A DNA stretch of 64,000 bases from positions 1 to 64,000 of the forward strand of contig CAVPVK010000010.1 in the NCBI GenBank assembly GCA_963709175.1. Reading direction: 5' to 3'. Shown here piece after piece: positions 50,147-59,005 of the stretch; position 1 is the stretch's first letter; every line of letters begins with the position of its first letter. The translations under genes were made by a program, and so were the position numbers. This stretch comes from JANXQG01 sp963709175. Its GTDB lineage: Bacteria > Planctomycetota > Planctomycetia > Pirellulales > Thermoguttaceae. The notes under the pieces are model-generated. The model made no database searches. It worked only from the letters and a program-made list of their open reading frames with translations, and was not told where the DNA came from.

Positions 50147-50983
50147 CGCGGAAGTGTCCGCCCAGGTTCTGCGGTCCGTTTCTCATGGACGCAACAACCG
50201 CATCGTTATCGTCCGCTCAGCCCTCAGCAATCAGCGTTCCAGAGGCGGTGGCAGGCTGAAGGAATCGCCGCAATCGGCTGGAGTCTAAGGACTTACACTT
50301 TTGTCGCGCCTTTGGCGGATGTCCGCCGCTTCGGCTGGGTCCGCGGAATTTCGTTGCGCGGCCGCGCGGAAATCCGCGACTCCGGCTCCGCCGGCCGGGC
50401 GATGGTCGCTCGTAGTCCCGGCTCCAGCCAGAACCTTCTGCGTTTTGCCCCGAATTGCAAAACCTGGTCCTGCATTCTCGGCTCAACCAAAAAACCTTGG
50501 AAAACACGATGTTATTGCTGCTCTAGAGGTAGCACCTTTCGCGGCATGCTCGCCATCCGCGGCAAGACTGCCGAAAACCATCTCCCAGGCATTGAGTACT
50601 GAGTGCCGTGTACTGCGTACCGCATACCCTTTCAGCCATGGCACGGTCGTCCCCTAAGACAAATTACGCCGCCACGGTAGGATAATTCCAACCAATCGCG
50701 TCGGACCCCTCGATTCCACGTATCCAATGCCTTGCTGGGCAGGCGACCATCCCCGTGCAATCGCGCGGTCCGGTTGGAAAGTCGTCGGATCGCAACCGCG
50801 TGGAAACGAAGAGCTTTGCAGAAGCGATCCCAGGGAAGAAAGACTAATTCGCTACGCCTGGCGACCAACGGGGCGAATCATGCCGAATGTCGACTTGAGC
50901 TATGCGCTTTGGGTCGCAGGCGGATTCCCGCCGATCAGGGATAGCTTTGGATCGAGGACCGCCTGAACGCGGGACTACGAACG
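50147..50983. other. Long gene-free interval with degenerate repeats
   Basis: No credible gene. It holds low-complexity words seen elsewhere in the window: CTCGTAGTCCCGGCTCCAGCC at about 50411 (compare TCGTAGTTCCGGCTTCAGCC near 42389), its inverted echo GCGGGACTACGAACG near 50970, and GAGTACTGAGTGCCGTGTACTGCGTACC at about 50594. Likely a graveyard of short palindromic repeats plus the hdr promoter. Confidence 0.55.
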
Positions 50984-51703
50984 TTACTTGATACCCAAGG
51001 TCCGCTGGAGTTTAACCCGCAACTCCGCCAATTGCTTGGACTTGAAGCTCTCCTTGGTCTTTTCCAAGACCTCGATGGCGTACAGAATCGCCTGGCGGTG
51101 AATGGGGCGCTGCGGGCAGTCCAAGAGCTCGCATAGATCCAGTTGGCCGCATGCCGTCGCGGGGTTGCTCCAAAGCGTCAACAGGTCCGACAGGCAGGAA
51201 GCCAAAGTGCGAATGGTGCCAAGGGGACCCTCATGAATCAACTCTTTCGGCGATCCCGGAACGGACTGCTCGGCTTCCAAACCCGTCAACACGGATCGAA
51301 GCCGCTCGGCAACGGCCGTTAAACGCCGGCGGTCGCGCGATTGCTGCACGAGCTTGCGAAGCGTCGCAAACAGCTCCTCCATATTCAATGGCTTGGTCAA
51401 ATATCCGTCAACCGCCATGGCAATCGATTGGATCGCCGTGTCCACCGAGGGGTAGGCGGTGACCAGGATGATCGGGAGGTGGCTGTCCAGGCCGCGGGCC
51501 TCTTTGACGATCCGCAGGTCCGGATTGTGCGGCATGCGAATATCGGAGACCATGACATCGAATCGCTTGTGCTGCAACATCTCGACGGCCTGATCGACGT
51601 CGTCGGCGCAAAGGCATTCGAAGCCTTCGCGCCGCAACAGCCGGGAAGTCGATTCGCGAAAGGCCTCCTCGTCGTCGGCAATCAGCACGGATCCCATGGA
51701 CAT
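50984..51703 (-). CDS. Response regulator
   Basis: 239 aa, intact. Receiver domain: VLIADDEEAFRESTSRLLRREG (acidic pair), DVMVSDIRMP (phospho-acceptor Asp), PIILVTAYPS (Thr) and DGYLTKPLN (Lys). The remaining 120 residues are helical with no HTH that I recognise (LRKLVQQSRDRRRLTAVAERL...), so the output is probably not DNA binding. It starts 16 bases after the end of a kinase fragment, which should be its sensor. Confidence 0.82.
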   Translation of the reverse strand: MSMGSVLIADDEEAFRESTSRLLRREGFECLCADDVDQAVEMLQHKRFDVMVSDIRMPHNPDLRIVKEARGLDSHLPIILVTAYPSVDTAIQSIAMAVDGYLTKPLNMEELFATLRKLVQQSRDRRRLTAVAERLRSVLTGLEAEQSVPGSPKELIHEGPLGTIRTLASCLSDLLTLWSNPATACGQLDLCELLDCPQRPIHRQAILYAIEVLEKTKESFKSKQLAELRVKLQRTLGIK

Positions 51704-51718
51704 ATTGCTTCACCTTCT

Positions 51719-52141
51719 TTAGAACCTCGAATACCACCGACTGATTCGCGTCGTTTCAGGGCGAAACACGGTTGCATCACGCGGCCTCACCCAATCGGTC
51801 CGATTGGCTTCCGCCGGTCTCGGGGGCAGAGAGACGCGGAAGGAACTTCCCTCGCCGGCGGTGCACTGGAAATCCAGGCCTCCGTCGAGCGACTTCACAA
51901 TCCCCTTCACGATCGCCAGTCCCAGACCAAGCCCAGGTCTGGCCGAGTTCGCGGCACCCGTTAAGCAGAACGGTGCAAAAAGCTCGTCGCGGATCTCGGC
52001 GGCGATGCCGTGCCCTCGATCGCGAATCCAGATTATCACTTTGTGGTTATCGGCGTAATCCACAGAAATGTTCACGCGTTCGCCGCGGCGAGATGCCTCG
52101 ATGGCATTTCGGCGCAATCGGCTCAGTTTCCACCGTTTCAT
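51719..52141 (-). pseudogene. Histidine kinase, ATPase domain only (5' part broken)
   Basis: 140 aa with N box (RRNAIEASRRGERVNI), G1 (IRDRGHGIAAEI), F-box (LFAPFCLTGA) and G2 (GLGLGLAIVKGIV) motifs, so ATP binding is plausible. No dimerisation/His domain precedes it. A 32-aa ORF with a kinase-like stretch (ERIEREIARTMHDVLNML) ends at 52138, overlapping the ATG at 52141 by 4 bases. The junction is a perfect 13-bp tandem duplication (52128-52153). Probably the remains of a kinase paired with the response regulator downstream. Confidence 0.6.
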
Positions 52142-52153
52142 TCCACCGTTTCA
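52128..52153. repeat. 13-bp tandem duplication
   Basis: TTCCACCGTTTCA occurs twice with no spacer. Thirteen is not a multiple of three, so it changes the frame at the break in the histidine kinase. Confidence 0.85.
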
Positions 52154-52411
52154 GCGTGATCGTGGCAAATCGGAACGAGCATGTTCAACACGTCGTGCAT
52201 GGTCCTAGCAATTTCACGTTCGATCCGCTCCAGCATGTCATTATCGGGATATTCCCTAGGCACCGCGTCGGGGACCAGGCGAAAGGAATTCCGTCATTCA
52301 TGGCTACCTTCCAGCCTAATGTGCAATTATATCGTGGTTGGCCCTTAGGGAAAATGCAACCTAGAGTTCTGATGACGGCAATAACCCAATTCGGGAAACA
52401 GGAGAGCGGCG

Positions 52412-53637
52412 ATGGCCGTGGAAGAGATTCGCGTCCTGGTGGTCGATGATTCGGCGGTGATCCGATCGCTCATTGCCGACAGCATTGCCGCTACGCCCGG
52501 AATGAAGGTGGTGGGTACGTGCCGAAGACGGTCAAAAGGCATTGGAGATGCTCGATGCGGTCGCGGCCGGACGTGATCACGCTGGACGTGCAGATGCCCC
52601 GCATGGACGGTCTGGCGACCCTCGACGCCATCCTCGCACGACGCTCCATTCCCGTGATCATGGTCAGTTCGTTGACCAGGTTAGGGGCGGAAATCGCGCT
52701 GGATGCCCTCGACCGCGGGGCCGTGGACTACCTGGCGAAGCCCGACTACGGCGAAAAAACCAAGGCGGCTCTGCGGGACGAATTGCCGCGGAAGATCCGC
52801 ATGGCGGCCGGCTGCGACGTGCAGCGGATCCTGGAAATCCGCCGCGAGCAACGAAAGCGGATTGCCGAGCGGGTAGCCCAGCGCGGAACGGTGCCGCGGG
52901 CGGGAAAGCCGCGCCGGCGAACTTGGCGTTGCCGACAGACGCGGCCGGTGTATCTGCCACATCGCTTTTCCCGCGGAATTGGCGGGAAAGTGCATTGCGA
53001 TCGGCATTTCGACGGGCGGTCCGCCTGCGCTGGCCCAGTTGTTCGCGGCGCTTCGGCCGCCCATGCCGCCGATCGTCGTGGTGCAGCACATGCCCCCGAG
53101 CTTCACGAAACCGCTGGCCTGGCGACTGGATTCGCTCAGCGAGTTGACCATCAAAGAGGCCGCCGTGGGCGATGTCCTGGTGCCCAACCAGGTCCTGATT
53201 GCCCCCGGCGGCAAGCACCTGCAAGTCCGCCGCCTGGGCGAGTGCGGTGAAGGCCGTGATCCGCGACGGGCCGGTCGTCAGCGGCCACAAGCCCTCGGTC
53301 GACGTGATGATGAACAGCGTCGTCGCGGCCTTCGGCGGCGGTTGCCTGGGGGTGATCATGACCGGCATGGGCCGCGACGGGGCCGACGGCTGCCGCGCAA
53401 TCCGCGCCGCCGGCGGCTATGTCCTCGGCCAGGACGAGGCCACGTCCGACGTCTACGGCATGAACAAGGTGGCTTATGTGGAAGGGCAACGTCGATCGCC
53501 AGTTCGCCCTGGACGACGCCGCCACGGTCATTGCCCAGCAGAGCCGCCGGCTGCGCATTGCCGCCGCAGTCGGCGAGCTAGTGGTCCGTTTCACAAACGA
53601 CGTCATGGTTCTTACCCCACCCGGTTCATTTGGATGA
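52412..53637 (+). CDS. cheB: CheB methylesterase/receiver (about six frame breaks)
   Basis: GGAGAG precedes ATG 52412. Receiver domain: VLVVDDSAVIRSLIADSI, VITLDVQMPRMDGL, PVIMVSSLT and GAVDYLAKP. After a linker the esterase domain has the Ser in GISTGGPPAL, the His in VVVQHMPPSFT and the Asp in MTGMGRDGADG. It demethylates receptor glutamates for adaptation. Frame changes: near 52520 (+1), 52563 (+1), 52885 (+2 or -1), 52974 (+2 or -1), 53243 (+1), 53487 (+1). All catalytic motifs survive between them. The stop is taken as TGA 53635-53637. Confidence 0.75.
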
Positions 53638-53823
53638 ACGGGGTGGAGTCGCAGAAAGATACCACGCTGGCCGCTTAGCCATCGATCTCCTTCACCGACC
53701 GCTCCCAGAGGTCGCCCGACCGGAGCGGTCGCAATATCCGAGCTGCCCGAAGAGAGATTTGACATAGCCCTGCCCTGACCTACGTTTATTTGTCACTTTG
53801 AAATCTTAACCCCGGGTAACGTT

Positions 53824-54190
53824 ATGAGTGCCAGAGTTCTCGTCGCCGACGATTCCGCCACCATGCGGAAGATCATCATGCGGAGCCTCAACGCCGTCGG
53901 GAATCCCCACGGCAACGTCGAGGCCTCCGATGGAAACGAGGCCGTGCAGACCTTCGTCACCAGGCCAGTTCGACCTGGTGCTGACCGACTGGAACATGCC
54001 GGGCAAGACGGGCTTGGAGGTGATCAAGGAGATTCGTGCCAAGGATGCCAAGGTGCCGATCATCATGATCACCACCGAGGCCGAGAAGAGCCGCGTGTTG
54101 GCCGCCATCCAGGCGGGCGTCTCCGACTACCTGGTCAAGCCGTTCACGCCCGACACGCTCCGCGAAAAACTGGCAAAGCACGGTTGCTGA
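53824..54190 (+). CDS. cheY: CheY-like receiver (one frame break)
   Basis: About 122 aa. RVLVADDSATMRKIIMRSL (acid pocket) in the first frame; then FDLVLTDWNMPGKTGLEVI (phospho-acceptor), VPIIMITTEAEKS and DYLVKPFTPDTL in the next. The switch is at about 53962, where one extra base follows the ACC codon. Stand-alone receiver of the CheY type, normally carrying the phosphoryl signal to the motor or another output. It is followed by three hairpins that isolate it from cheR. Confidence 0.8.
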
Positions 54191-54254
54191 CGAATAATTC
54201 TTCGCCTGCGGCAACTTTGTGAGCTACGGTTGCGTATAGAGTTTCTTCATGCAG

Positions 54255-54405
54255 GCAGCCCGGAGAAACGCGGCCCGCCGACCATGAGTACATGTGACCG
54301 GCGGGCTGCCTTAGTGGGCAGACCTCGGGTCTGCTAGTTGAAGGCACAGTTGAAGTCGCTCTCTTCGCTAGGAAGAGACGACTTCGACTGTGCCTTTTTT
54401 GTTTT
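54255..54405 (+). terminator. Hairpin series ending in a strong intrinsic terminator
   Basis: After cheY: GCCCGCCG/CGGCGGGC (about 54280-54306), GCAGACC/GGTCTGC (54319-54334), then a long stem AGGCACAGT-TGAAGTCG... / ...CGACTTCGACTGTGCCT (54342-54396) closing directly on a T run (54395-54405). cheR starts 13 bases later. Confidence 0.75.
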
Positions 54406-54417
54406 GGGACTGGGAAC

Positions 54418-55125
54418 ATGGCATTCACGTTCTTCTTCCGCGACTCAGAGACCCTCGAACTGGCGATCGAGGACGCCCTGCCCAGCCTCAGAGGCCGAGC
54501 CTTCATCCATGTGTGGGACGCCGGATGCGCCCACGGACCCGAGCCCTACACGCTGGCCATCCTGCTGCGAGAGCGGATGTCCGAATACGTCTTCCGGAAC
54601 GTGCAGATCCATGCCACCGACATGGATTCGAGCTTCGCCGAGCCAGGTTACTTCCGGCATCTTTCCCGACCAGGAGGTGAAACGCGTCCCGCCGAGATCT
54701 TCCAGAAATACTTCCGTCCGGCTTCCCAGCCCGGCTTTGTCGAGGTCGTGCCGGAGCTGCGGGCCAAAGTCACGTTTTCGCACCGCGACCTGCTGTCGCT
54801 GCGGCCCGTGCGGGAGGGCCTCAGCCTGATCGTCTGCAAGAACGTGCTGCTGCACTTCGACGAAGCGCAGCGGATCAACGTGCTCCAGATGTTCCACCAG
54901 GCCCTTCAGCCCGGCGGCACGCTCGTCATGGAGCGCACGCAGAAACTGCCCGCGACGCTTGCGACTCGCTTCCGGCAAGTCGCCCCCTACGCCCAGGTGT
55001 TTCGCAAGCTGGATCGTGCGGTTGGGGAGCCTCGGGCGGAGAACCATCGCGTCCCACCTGCACTCCGGACGGCTCGGCGGGCCTTCACGGCCGCCGGCCG
55101 CTCCCCCATGTACCCGCGGACATGA
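54418..55125 (+). CDS. cheR: CheR methyltransferase lacking the N-terminal domain (two frame breaks)
   Basis: About 235 aa. It starts at TFFFRDSETLE, the beginning of the SAM-dependent domain; the usual helical CheR-N domain (about 70 residues) is missing. Motifs: VWDAGCAHGPEPYTLAIL (SAM), QIHATDMDSSFA, SGIFPDQEVKRVP (in the shifted frame, 54644-54690), EIFQKYF, FSHRDLLSL, and VCKNVLLHF with MFHQALQPGGTLVM. Breaks near 54643 (+1) and 54689 (-1 or +2). The C-terminus after about residue 205 is poorly conserved. It should methylate the receptor encoded next. Confidence 0.72.
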   Translation: MAFTFFFRDSETLELAIEDALPSLRGRAFIHVWDAGCAHGPEPYTLAILLRERMSEYVFRNVQIHATDMDSSFAEPGYFRHLSRPGGETRPAEIFQKYFRPASQPGFVEVVPELRAKVTFSHRDLLSLRPVREGLSLIVCKNVLLHFDEAQRINVLQMFHQALQPGGTLVMERTQKLPATLATRFRQVAPYAQVFRKLDRAVGEPRAENHRVPPALRTARRAFTAAGRSPMYPRT

Positions 55126-55230
55126 CCAGTCGCACTGTGGCTGAACCAACCGCCTGCCGCGTGCGACCTGCACCTACCTTCCAGTTCCTACCTTTCACTT
55201 CCCACCCTATTGAAACCAGGAGAATGACAG

Positions 55231-57987
55231 ATGTTTACCAGCGGCAAGGCACTTACAGCGCTCGTTGCCGAGAGCAAGCGGCTCGCGGACGCAATCAAGG
55301 AAGGCAAACTCCAGGCCCGCGCCAATCCGGAGGCCGTGGCCCGAAGTTCCGGCCCGTCGTCGAGGCCATGAACGCGATGGCGGACGCCTTCGTGGCCCCG
55401 ATCAACGTGACTGCCGAGTACGTCGACCGGATTTCCAAGGGCGACATCCCGCCGAAGATCACCGACACCTACAGCGGCGACTTCAACGAGATCAAGAACA
55501 ACCTCAACCAGTGCATCGACGCCCTGAGCGGCCTGATCGGCGAGATGAACCGCATGAGCCGCGAGCACGACGCCGGCGACATCGACGTGGCGATCCCGGC
55601 CGACAAGTTCCAGGGCGCCTACCGCGACGATGGCCGAGGGCGTCAACAAGATGGTCGTCGGCCACATCGCCGTGAAGAAGAAGGCCATGGCCTGCATCGC
55701 CGAGTTCGGCAAGGGCAACTTCGACGCCGAGCTGGAGAAGTTCCCCGGCAAGAAGGCCTTCATCAACGACACCATCGAACGGCTGCGCACCAACCTCAAG
55801 AGCTTCATCGCCGAGATGCACCGCATGTCGGACGAGCACAACAAGGGCGACATCGACGTGGTGATCCCGGTGGAGAAGTTCGAGGGCGCCTATCAAGACG
55901 ATGGCCCAAGGCGTCAACGAGCATGGCCGGCGGCCACATCGCCGTGAAGAAGAAGGCCATGGCCTGCATCGCCGAGTTCGGCAAGGGCAACTTCGAGGCC
56001 GCGCTGGAGAAGTTCCCCGGCAAGAAGGCGTTCATCAACGACACCATCGAAGGGGTGCGGACGAACCTGAAGGCGGTGCTCGCCGAGATCGAATCGCGCT
56101 GATCAAGGCGACCCAGGACGGCAAGCTGCAGACCCGCGGCAACGCCGCAGCAGTTCGCCGGCGGCTGGGGCGAGATGGTGGGCGGCGTGAACAAGCTGAT
56201 CGACGCCTTCGTGGCCCCCATCAACGTCACCGCCGAGTACGTGGACCGCATCTCCAAGGGCGACATCCCGCCGAAGATCACCGACACCTACAACGGCGAC
56301 TTCAACGAGATCAAGAACAACCTCAACGCCTGCATCGACGTGATGAACGGCTTGCTGCGGGAGACGAATACGCTGATCCAGGCGACCCAAGACGGCAAGC
56401 TGCAGACCCGCGGCAACGCCAAGCAGTTCGCCGGCGGCTGGGGCGAGTTGGTGGGCGGCGTGAACAAGCTGATCGACGCCTTCGTGGCCCCGATCAACGT
56501 CACCGCCGAGTACGTGGACCGCATCTCCAAGGGCGACATCCCGCCCAAGATCACCGACACCTACAACGGCGACTTCAACGAGATCAAGAACAACCTCAAC
56601 GCCTGCATCGACGTGATGAACGGGTTGCTGCGGGAGACGGCAACACGCTGATCCAGGCGACCCAGGACGGCAAGCTGCAGACCCGCGGCAACGCCCAGCA
56701 GTTCGCCGGCGGCTGGGGCGAGTTGGTGGGCGGCGTGAACAAGCTGATCGACGCCTTCGTGGCCCCGATCAACGTCACCGCCGAGTACGTCGATCGCATC
56801 TCCAAGGGCAACATCCCGGCGAAGATCACCGACACCTACAACGGCGACTTCAACCTCATCAAGAACAACCTCAACCAGTGCATCGACGCGGTGAACGCCA
56901 TGTCGGCCGACGCCGTGATGCTGGCCAAGGCGGCCGTGGAAGGCAAGCTGGCCGACCCGGGCCGACGCCTCGAAGCACCAGGGCGACTTCCGCAAGATCG
57001 TGCAGGGCGTGAACGACACGCTGGACGCCGTGATCGGCCCCATGAACGACGCCGCCAAGGCCCTGAAGGCCATGGCGGCCAAGGACTTCACCCGGCCCAT
57101 CGAGGGCGACTACGCCGGCGATTTCAAGGCCCTGAAGAACGCCGTCAACGCCGTGGTGGAGAACGTCCGCTCGGCGATCGGCCAGATCACCGAGAGCGCC
57201 GCGCAGTTCGGCGAGGGCTCGCGGGTGATCGCCGAGAGCTCGCAGACGCTGGCCTCCGGGGCCCAGCAGCAAAGCTCCTCGGTGCAGCAGGTGACGGCCT
57301 CCATCGAAGAGCTGAGCCGCTCGGTGGAGAACGTCAAGGACATCGGCCCACGGGGCCGACAAGCTGGCCAAGGAAACGAGCGTCCTGGCCGAGCAAGGCG
57401 GGGCGGCCGTGCAGAAGTCGGTCGAGGCCATGGAACTGATCCGCACCAGTTCCACGCAGATCGGCGAGATCATCCAGGTGATCTCCGAGATCGCCAGCCA
57501 GACCAACCTGCTGGCCCTGAACGCGGCCATCGAGGCGGCCCGGGCCGGCGAGCACGGCCGGGGATTCGCCGTGGTGGCCGACGAGGTCCGCAAGCTGGCC
57601 GAGCGGTCCAACAAGGCGGCCGGCGAGATCACCAGCCTCATCAAGGAATCGACGCAACAGGTCGCAGCAAGGCGCGCAACTCAGCGGCGAGACCGGCGAG
57701 GCGCTGAAGAAGATCGTCGAGAGCGTCAAGGCCACCGCGGCCAAGATCGCCGAGATCGCCACGGCCACGGTGCAGCAGGCCGCCAACTCCGAGGAGGTCT
57801 CCAAGGCCACCCAGGGCATCGCCCAGGTGACCGAGCAGGCCGCGGCCGGCACCGAGCAGATGGCCTCCAGCAGCCAGGAACTTGGGGCCCAGGCCCAGGC
57901 CCTCCGCGACCTGGTGAGCACGTTCCGCACCAAGAGCCAGGCAGCCGAGGCCGAGTCCGAGGCCGACGCCGAGCCATGGCCGTCTGA
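55231..57987 (+). CDS. Soluble methyl-accepting chemotaxis protein with HAMP-like array (about eleven frame breaks)
   Basis: AGGAG before ATG 55231. No membrane segment, so cytoplasmic. Order: short lead (MFTSGKALTALVAESKRLAD); alternating HAMP-like repeats, one type with AFVAPINVTAEYVDRISKGD/IPPKITDTYNGDFNEIKNN (four copies), another with VKKKAMACIAEFGKGNF/FPGKKAFINDTIE; then the signalling hairpin with QITESAAQFGEGSRVIAE, the tip EIIQVISEIASQTNLLALNA and AAIEAARAGEHGRGFAVVAD, and a Glu-rich end. Breaks near 55339, 55626, 55897, 55922, 56097, 56147, 56640, 56954, 57348, 57664 and 57974. The repeat periods (270 and 273 bases) show the extra bases directly. No ligand domain is recognised. Confidence 0.78.
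55366..56900 (+). repeat. Intragenic tandem repeats coding HAMP-like units
   Basis: Near-identical units: two of about 270 bases (anchors at 55627 and 55898) and three of 273 bases (anchor CGAG at 56171, 56444, 56719), plus a related earlier copy at about 55366. Spacings of 271, 273 and 275 equal the unit plus the inserted base(s). Confidence 0.85.
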
Positions 57988-58003
57988 TCGTAACGCGAGG
58001 CGA

Positions 58004-58031
58004 GGGCGGCCTCGGTCAGCCGAGGCCGCCC
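58004..58031. repeat. 12-bp perfect hairpin between mcp and cheW
   Basis: GGGCGGCCTCGG / CCGAGGCCGCCC around a 4-base loop, 17 bases after the mcp stop. No T run, so an mRNA stabiliser or attenuator rather than a clear terminator. Confidence 0.7.
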
Positions 58032-58132
58032 GCCTAGACGTAATTCGCCTGACAAATGGTGGGACTCGCTCCGCTCGAGCCCACCCTTCACCTGCTACAA
58101 ACCACACTTCACATACACAAGGAGAACATTTC

Positions 58133-58668
58133 ATGTCCACCGTCATGCAAGAACCGCCCGCCGGCCTGGCGGAAAACACCGTCCGCGAGCAGACCCGCTC
58201 CGCCCGACCGGCTCGATGCAACTGGTGAGCTTCAAGCTCAGCGACGAAACCTACGGGATCGAAATCACCAAGATCCGCGAGATCATCCTCGTGGGCCAGA
58301 TCACGCGGGTCCCGGAAACGCCGCACTACATCAAGGGCTTGATCAATCTCCGCAGCTCGGTCATTCCCGTGATCGACTTGCGGGCCCGCTTCTCGCTGGC
58401 CGAGAACGAACTGACCCAGGACAGCCGCATCATGGTGCTCAACGTCGGCCGCCGCACGATCGGCATCGTCGTCGATTCGGTGAACGAGGTGCTGCGGGTG
58501 GCGCAGGACCAGATCTCGCCGGCCCCGCCCACCGTGGCCAGCCTGGGCAACCAGTACATGACCGGCCTGGTCCGGCTGGAGGAGCAATTGCTGATCCTCC
58601 TGGACGTGGACCGGCTGTTCGGCGAGGAAGCCACCGCGGCCATGGACGAAGCCGTGGCCAACGGCTGA
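58133..58668 (+). CDS. cheW: CheW adaptor (one frame break near the start)
   Basis: About 177 aa. AAGGAG lies upstream of ATG 58133. The first 24 residues (MSTVMQEPPAGLAENTVRE...) are in one frame and the CheW fold begins after a break near 58205: MQLVSFKLSDETYGIEITK, ILVGQITRVPETPHYIKGLINLRSSVIPVIDLRARF, IGIVVDSVNEVLRV and MTGLVRLEEQLLILLDVDRLF. Translation could also begin at ATG 58216 in the second frame, giving a complete 150-aa CheW. It couples the receptor to CheA. Confidence 0.88.
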
Positions 58669-58687
58669 AATTTTGGTGTGAAATAGA

Positions 58688-58733
58688 GGATCGGCGGCAC
58701 GCCCGCGGGCGCCGCGGGCATGCCGACCGATCC
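58688..58733. repeat. Imperfect long hairpin between cheW and the small ORF
   Basis: GGATCGGCGGCACGCCCGCGG pairs with CCGCGGGCATGCCGACCGATCC with few mismatches and a very short loop, 20 bases after the cheW stop. Confidence 0.6.
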
Positions 58734-58788
58734 ACTCGCAGGATGGCAAGAGTGGCTTTTTTGCGGCGCCGTAACACGGGAGACGATC

Positions 58789-58968
58789 ATGTTGCCGGAC
58801 GAGTCGAATAACGTTGACGAATTCGAGCGGAAGCTGACGAGGCTGCGACTGCGGATTGACCAGTTGCCGCCCGAACAACGGTCGCACCTATACGCCTTGG
58901 CGGACGCTATTGCGGAAGAGCGCAGGCAATTGCCCGATCGACAGCCTTCCATCACCGGCTCGGCGTGA
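58789..58968 (+). CDS. Small charged protein in the che cluster (59 aa)
   Basis: Start ATG 58789 with GGGAGA 8 bases upstream (MLPDESNNVDEFERKLTRLR). A longer in-frame start at 58720 would overlap the hairpin. The protein is one or two amphipathic helices rich in Glu, Arg and Leu (ERKLTRLRLRIDQLPPEQRS, YALADAIAEERRQLP), suggesting a coiled-coil. No family recognised. Unlike its neighbours it has no frame break. It may be an accessory of CheA or a small regulator; this is inference from position only. Confidence 0.55.
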   Translation: MLPDESNNVDEFERKLTRLRLRIDQLPPEQRSHLYALADAIAEERRQLPDRQPSITGSA

Positions 58969-59005
58969 GGCGTCTTTCTTCCTCCAGGAAACAGCGGACC
59001 CGATC

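Noticed and set aside
56140..56760. Regular direct repeats resembling an array
   Set aside because: The period is 273 bases, in frame, and codes HAMP-like units; there are no short repeats with unique spacers, so it is not CRISPR.
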